From assembly GCF_020379485.1 (NCBI RefSeq), contig NC_063452.1, positions 29,766,770 to 29,830,769 of the forward strand: a stretch of 64,000 bases of DNA. Direction: 5' to 3'. Position numbers and translations under genes: made by a program. The notes under the pieces are model-generated. The model was not told the origin of the DNA. It saw nothing but the letters and a program-made list of their open reading frames with translations, and ran no database searches. Origin of the DNA: Brassica napus (Eukaryota > Streptophyta > Magnoliopsida > Brassicales > Brassicaceae). Shown here in pieces: positions 60,471-64,000 of the stretch (position 1 is the first letter of the stretch; every line of letters starts with the position of its first letter).

Positions 60471-61266
60471 AAGGGGAATTTGCCAAATATGACTCAAAAC
60501 TTGATTTGATTGCAAAAGTATACCCAAACTTGAATCAAATGCAAAAGTAACCCAAAAGTCTTGTGAAACTACAGCCAGCCCTTTGTGACCAAACAAAAAA
60601 AAAACTCATTTTTACGAATATAGCTCCAGAAAGTCTTCTGAGTCTTCTAAGATATTGTACGTAGTCTAGATGACGTCCATGGAAGTCTTCTGGTCTAGTT
60701 GATCTTAAAAATAATTTTTAAATTTAAAAAAAAAATATTTTAACAAGTGGGAAATTATATAATTATAAACTGTTTTAAGTGATATAAATTAAGATATAAT
60801 AAAATTGAATAGTTTTCAACATAGATGAGTGAAAGTAGTTAATCATGATATTCTTTGGCTTAGGGTTTGACAATATATGTTTTGGTATTGTATGTATTCT
60901 TAGGGTTAGATTTTGGAAATCTTAAATTTTTTTTTGAAAAATTAAAATTTTACTTATATGTGTTTATTTCTGTGTATAGTAAACACTTTTTAAGTTTAGT
61001 TTGACTTTATGAAGTGTTTAGTTAGTTAATTTAGTTTAGGGGTTATGTTTAAGGTCTAGACGACTAACAGGTAAGTCGTCTGGCGATTAGAAGACTTTTA
61101 TGAACTCTTCTTACTCCCGCTAAAAATATTTTAGTTTCCCGCTAAAAATATTGAAGTCTTCTGGGCGACTTACAAGTAAGTCGTCTAGGAATTTCCTCTA
61201 GTAGAAGACTTACTTGAAAGTTTTCTGAATCGAAAATATTTAACCTTATTGGAATTTTTGTCTCCA

Positions 61267-61340
61267 TATATAAAGAAAAATTTACACATTTTATCTCATC
61301 CTCTCAAATGGCTGCAAAAAAAATGTTATGTTCCTCATTC
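61267..61340 (+). promoter_or_regulatory. Core promoter and mini-ORF copy in MULE 4
   Basis: TATATAAA at 61267-61274 and ATG at 61308 reading MAAKKMLCSSF then a stop. Spacing is 41 bases, as in MULE 2. Confidence 0.55.
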
Positions 61341-61877
61341 TAAAACTCTCCAACCTCTCTCTAATCTCTTTGAACTTATAAACACCAATTTTTTTTATCA
61401 TTTTATTGTTTTTGTCTCATGTCTTTCTCACTAGTTTATCTTGTTTTGCAGGTTTTTCATCACATTTCTCATCTTCCACTCATTTAAGGGTAGATCTATT
61501 AATTTTAGATATGTATTTTTGCGTGTTCTGTAAATGATCTATCTAATCTTCCACTCATTTTCTCTGTTTTAAGCCATTGGAACGTTTTTTGATATGTAAG
61601 TTTTTCAGATCTGGGTTTGATATACATGTTTTTCAGATATGGAGCAGACTTTGGAAGACTTATGGGAAGTCTTCTCGGAAGTCTTTTCTAAAATATAATG
61701 TGCTAGAAGACTTCTAGGAAGTCTACATTTTAGAAGACTTCCAGGAAGTCTACATTTTAGAAGACTTCCCATAATTCTTCCGAATTCTTCTAAAATATAA
61801 TGTTTAGTACAAAAAATAATTCAACCAGTGAGATAACATGTTTAGCACACATAAGTCTTCTCCAAGCAGCCAGAATC

Positions 61878-62078
61878 TCAAACAAAAGTGACCCACCAAG
61901 AATCATAAGCTTCAATGGCTCTATGAACAATAAAAAATTTAGAATCAAATCTTGGGTTTTTTTTTGGATGAATATGGAGAGAAAGTGAAAGAGATGTTGT
62001 TTTTAGTTTATAAGAATTGAGAAAGAAAAAGTGTAAATCGATTTGAGGTGCATTAAGAGCTTCAAATTGGTTGTTCAT
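61878..62078 (-). CDS. Leader ORF copy in MULE 4
   Basis: ATG at 62078 begins MNNQFEALNAPQIDLHFFF. Fourth copy of the conserved start. Confidence 0.35.
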   Translation of the reverse strand: MNNQFEALNAPQIDLHFFFLNSYKLKTTSLSLSLHIHPKKNPRFDSKFFIVHRAIEAYDSWWVTFV

Positions 62079-62481
62079 GGTGGTTGGTGTATTGATGGCA
62101 ATTGCAATCTTTTAAATACTTGAAGATGATGAGGTTTAGAGGGTAAAAATGTCATTTTTCAAAAAATAAAAATAAAAATATTTAATGTCATTTTCGTGAA
62201 TAATCTGAATTTGTGGGGTGAATAGGACAAGAAATATCCAAAAAAACGTAGGTTAGTTTTGTGGTTGACTTTGAGTTTTGAGTCAATTTTACAAAAAGCC
62301 TAAATTTAAAATTATATTTAAGATCTACCGAACGAGAAGACTTACAAAGAAATATTCTATGAGGATGTTGTTGTAATTTCATTAACCTTTTTGGTTACTT
62401 TTGCATTTGATTGAATTTGGGGTACATTTTGTATTCAAAATCAAGTTTTGAGTAATTTTTAGCAATTTTCCGTTAATAATT

Positions 62482-62960
62482 TAGATCTGTCCCGACTTAG
62501 GCTGGTTCAAAATATGACACAAATCTATAAAATTAGTTACTAATTTTTTGAATATCCTATGTAAATATATTTGATTTGATTTTATGTAGTTAAATATTTA
62601 TTTCATTTATAATGATATAATAATTTTGAATATTTATTTTGATTAAAAATCAACAATTTTCATTTTATTTAATAAATATTTATATTTTAACATTAGTAAG
62701 AGAGTTTACACTTTTATTATTAACAACGTAGTTTACTGAAATAAAATATTATCTTTTATTATTAATATTATTATCAGAACCATATTTTGAATTTGGTTAA
62801 ATATATTTACATTAAAAATTCTATGAATTAGTAAACTTAATAAATTAATAAATTTATTCGGTCCCGAGTTAGGTCGGTTCAAAATATGACACAGATCGAT
62901 AAAATAATAAGATAACAATTTTTTGATTATCCAGTGTAAATATATTGTCTCATTAAAATA
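62482..62960. repeat. Tandem repeat unit holding empty MULE target sites
   Basis: TTCAAAATATGACACA.ATC occurs at about 62506 and 62877, a period near 370-380. The unit from 62565 matches the flanks of MULE 2 (51790-51905 joined to 56046-56240) and of MULE 3 (56405-56420 joined to 62473 onward), but without the insertions. The repeat family is not identified. Confidence 0.75.
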
Positions 62961-63266
62961 ATAAATTAATAATATATATATAATCTATATAATTATAAAT
63001 AATATATTATATTATTTTATATTTATAATAGATTTTATTTGTATTTTCTTAAGATTTAATAATATTTTTGATTATAGCTAATAAAATTATCTCTAAATAC
63101 ATTTAAATTGTATGATACTCATGCAATAAAACAATATAATAAAAGGATATGAAAATTGAATTTATAAATTTTAATGAATATTATAAAGAGTTAAATCAAA
63201 TATTTTCTTATTATACAAAAGTATATTTTAAGATATATAAATTTTAAAAAGGAAACCTTTTATAAA
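62961..63266. other. AT-rich spacer, nothing recognised
   Basis: Low-complexity AT-rich DNA between the tandem repeat and the LINE fragment. Confidence 0.5.
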
Positions 63267-63730
63267 TTAGTAACTCTTTTTTTTTTTTGAACAACATTTA
63301 TATATTAGCATATGGTTGATAGTTTCTTTATAACAAAAATAGCATATGGTTGATAGTTTCTTCATCAAGACAGCATCTCTGGCAAACTGGATTTGTATTA
63401 ACTCCACGAGAGCAAAGTTGAACATAGGTGGGGGCAAGGCACCTGATAATGTTCTCCATAGAAAATGTTGTATCTTAGGGAGAATGTCGAGTTTCCATAT
63501 CATCCTCTTAAGAGAAATAGATCCTACTGGCTGATCTATATTTTCTCCTTCGTAAAAGTCTTGTGTAGCCGTCCAATAACCAGACTTTACTGTGTACTCT
63601 ATATTTGTAGTATAAGGCCAAACATATCGATCATGTTGATTATATTTTGACAACCTTATCTGCTGAATTAACTCACTATCTTCAGGAAGTAGAAGAGTAG
63701 CAATCTTTCCTTCTATCCCATGTACCAGTA
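63267..63730 (-). pseudogene. LINE reverse-transcriptase zinc-binding domain fragment
   Basis: Reads IEGKIATLLLPEDSELIQQI, YTVKSGYWTA, WKLDILPKIQHFLWRTLSGA and CYFCYKETINHMLI, the zf-RVT domain found after the reverse transcriptase of plant L1-type LINEs. It is cut on its upstream side at 63731 by a CACTA terminus. It also contains a 23-bp duplication (63306-63328, 63340-63362). No reverse transcriptase or RNase H is left. Confidence 0.8.
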
Positions 63731-64000
63731 CACTACAAGAAATATGCACATTGTTAGCACAAGATAAACGATGGTAGGGTTTTCATAGCGAAACTTGAAA
63801 TGCTATGTCATCGGCTGCCATCATAGGTACCCCCTCTACGATAGCATTTTTTGTTGACGCTATTTTATGTTCAGATACGATGGCAATAAATGGACACGGT
63901 GATTAACGTTATTATAACACGACATTTTAATTATAAAAATTGTTTATGATTCATATTGTGTGCTATTATAGGTTCTCTAGAATAGCGGGTTTGTAATGCT
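63731..64000 (+). mobile_element. Start of a CACTA (En/Spm) element, runs off the window
   Basis: CACTACAAGAAATATGCACA is the conserved CACTA-type terminus seen in Brassica and other plants. It is preceded by GTA, a possible 3-bp target copy. Short subterminal motifs around GCTAT/ATAGC and CGATGG recur to the window end. The element inserted into the LINE fragment. The other end and the coding part lie outside. Confidence 0.75.

Larger units (their letters stand above)
60473..62300 (-). mobile_element. MULE 4: 1.8-kb derivative nested in MULE 3
   Basis: Starts GGGGAATTTGCCAAATATGA and ends ACAAAAAGCC, the same end pair and orientation as MULE 2. Flanks AAATTTTAA and TAAATTTAA match in 7 of 9 positions, a weak target duplication. 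MULE 3 sequence resumes after 62300 (AGATCTACCGAACGAGAAGA) as it does after the comparable point in its tandem units. It keeps the promoter block and leader ORF only. Confidence 0.75.
56421..62472 (+). mobile_element. MULE 3: non-coding derivative, 6.1 kb, with MULE 4 inside
   Basis: The left end GAGTTTTTTTTTCAAATATG and the reversed right end GGAAAATTGCTAAAAATTAC are the family ends in MULE 1 orientation. TTAATAAAT (56412-56420) and TTAATAATT (62473-62481) are an 8-of-9 target duplication. It keeps the leader ORF (56641) and the second-gene promoter (58762, -) but no transposase. Its motif is mostly AAGTCTTC/GAAGACTT instead of AAGTCGTC. Confidence 0.8.

Overview
The window is nuclear DNA from a crucifer, most likely a Brassica or close relative. 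The spliced genes match Arabidopsis chromosome 4 genes (recognised from memory, not by a search), and AT-rich DNA full of DNA transposons of Brassica type separates them. There is no sign of bacterial, organellar or viral origin. No tRNA, rRNA or CRISPR was seen.

Layout. 1-1500: subterminal repeats of a CACTA-like element, a 27-bp tandem repeat and a perfect hairpin. 1864-9057: a decayed Mutator-like (MULE) locus with a DUF1985/ULP-protease-like pseudogene on + converging on mudrA-like fragments on -. 9058-13476: a Ty1/Copia retrotransposon with gag, a ruined pol and a 3' LTR, but no visible 5' LTR. 14069-21498: three intact host genes on +: UDP-glucose 4-epimerase (UGE5-like, 9 exons), a class-3 lipase-like hydrolase and a GDSL esterase/lipase. 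A tandem array built from the lipase 3' end lies between the last two. 27346-28342: F-box protein SKIP8-like. 28343-35490: AT-rich DNA with a second Copia remnant. 35491-44415: an almost complete MULE with imperfect terminal inverted repeats, a near-perfect 9-bp target duplication, mudrA on + and a DUF1985/ULP gene on -. 44922-47499: a BAH-domain chromatin-reader gene (AIPP3/BDT1-like) on -, with an early stop. 47600-51900: PIF/Harbinger-type MITEs. 51906-62472: three more MULEs of the same family, one nested in another, inserted into one unit of a tandem repeat whose neighbouring unit still shows empty target sites. 63267-64000: a LINE zinc-binding fragment cut by the start of a CACTA element that leaves the window.

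Most interesting system. The MULE family at 35.5-44.4 kb and 51.9-62.5 kb fills its non-coding DNA (subterminal regions, the space between the two genes, and several introns of its second gene) with dozens of short palindrome-forming motifs, GACGACTT...AAGTCGTC. I saw none in the coding exons. Deleted relatives keep the motif arrays, a leader ORF and a core promoter while losing the genes. This resembles the VANDAL/VANC arrangement of Arabidopsis, where an element-encoded protein binds dense motifs in its own element and removes silencing. The function proposed here is inference. The architecture, target duplications and empty sites are read directly from the sequence.
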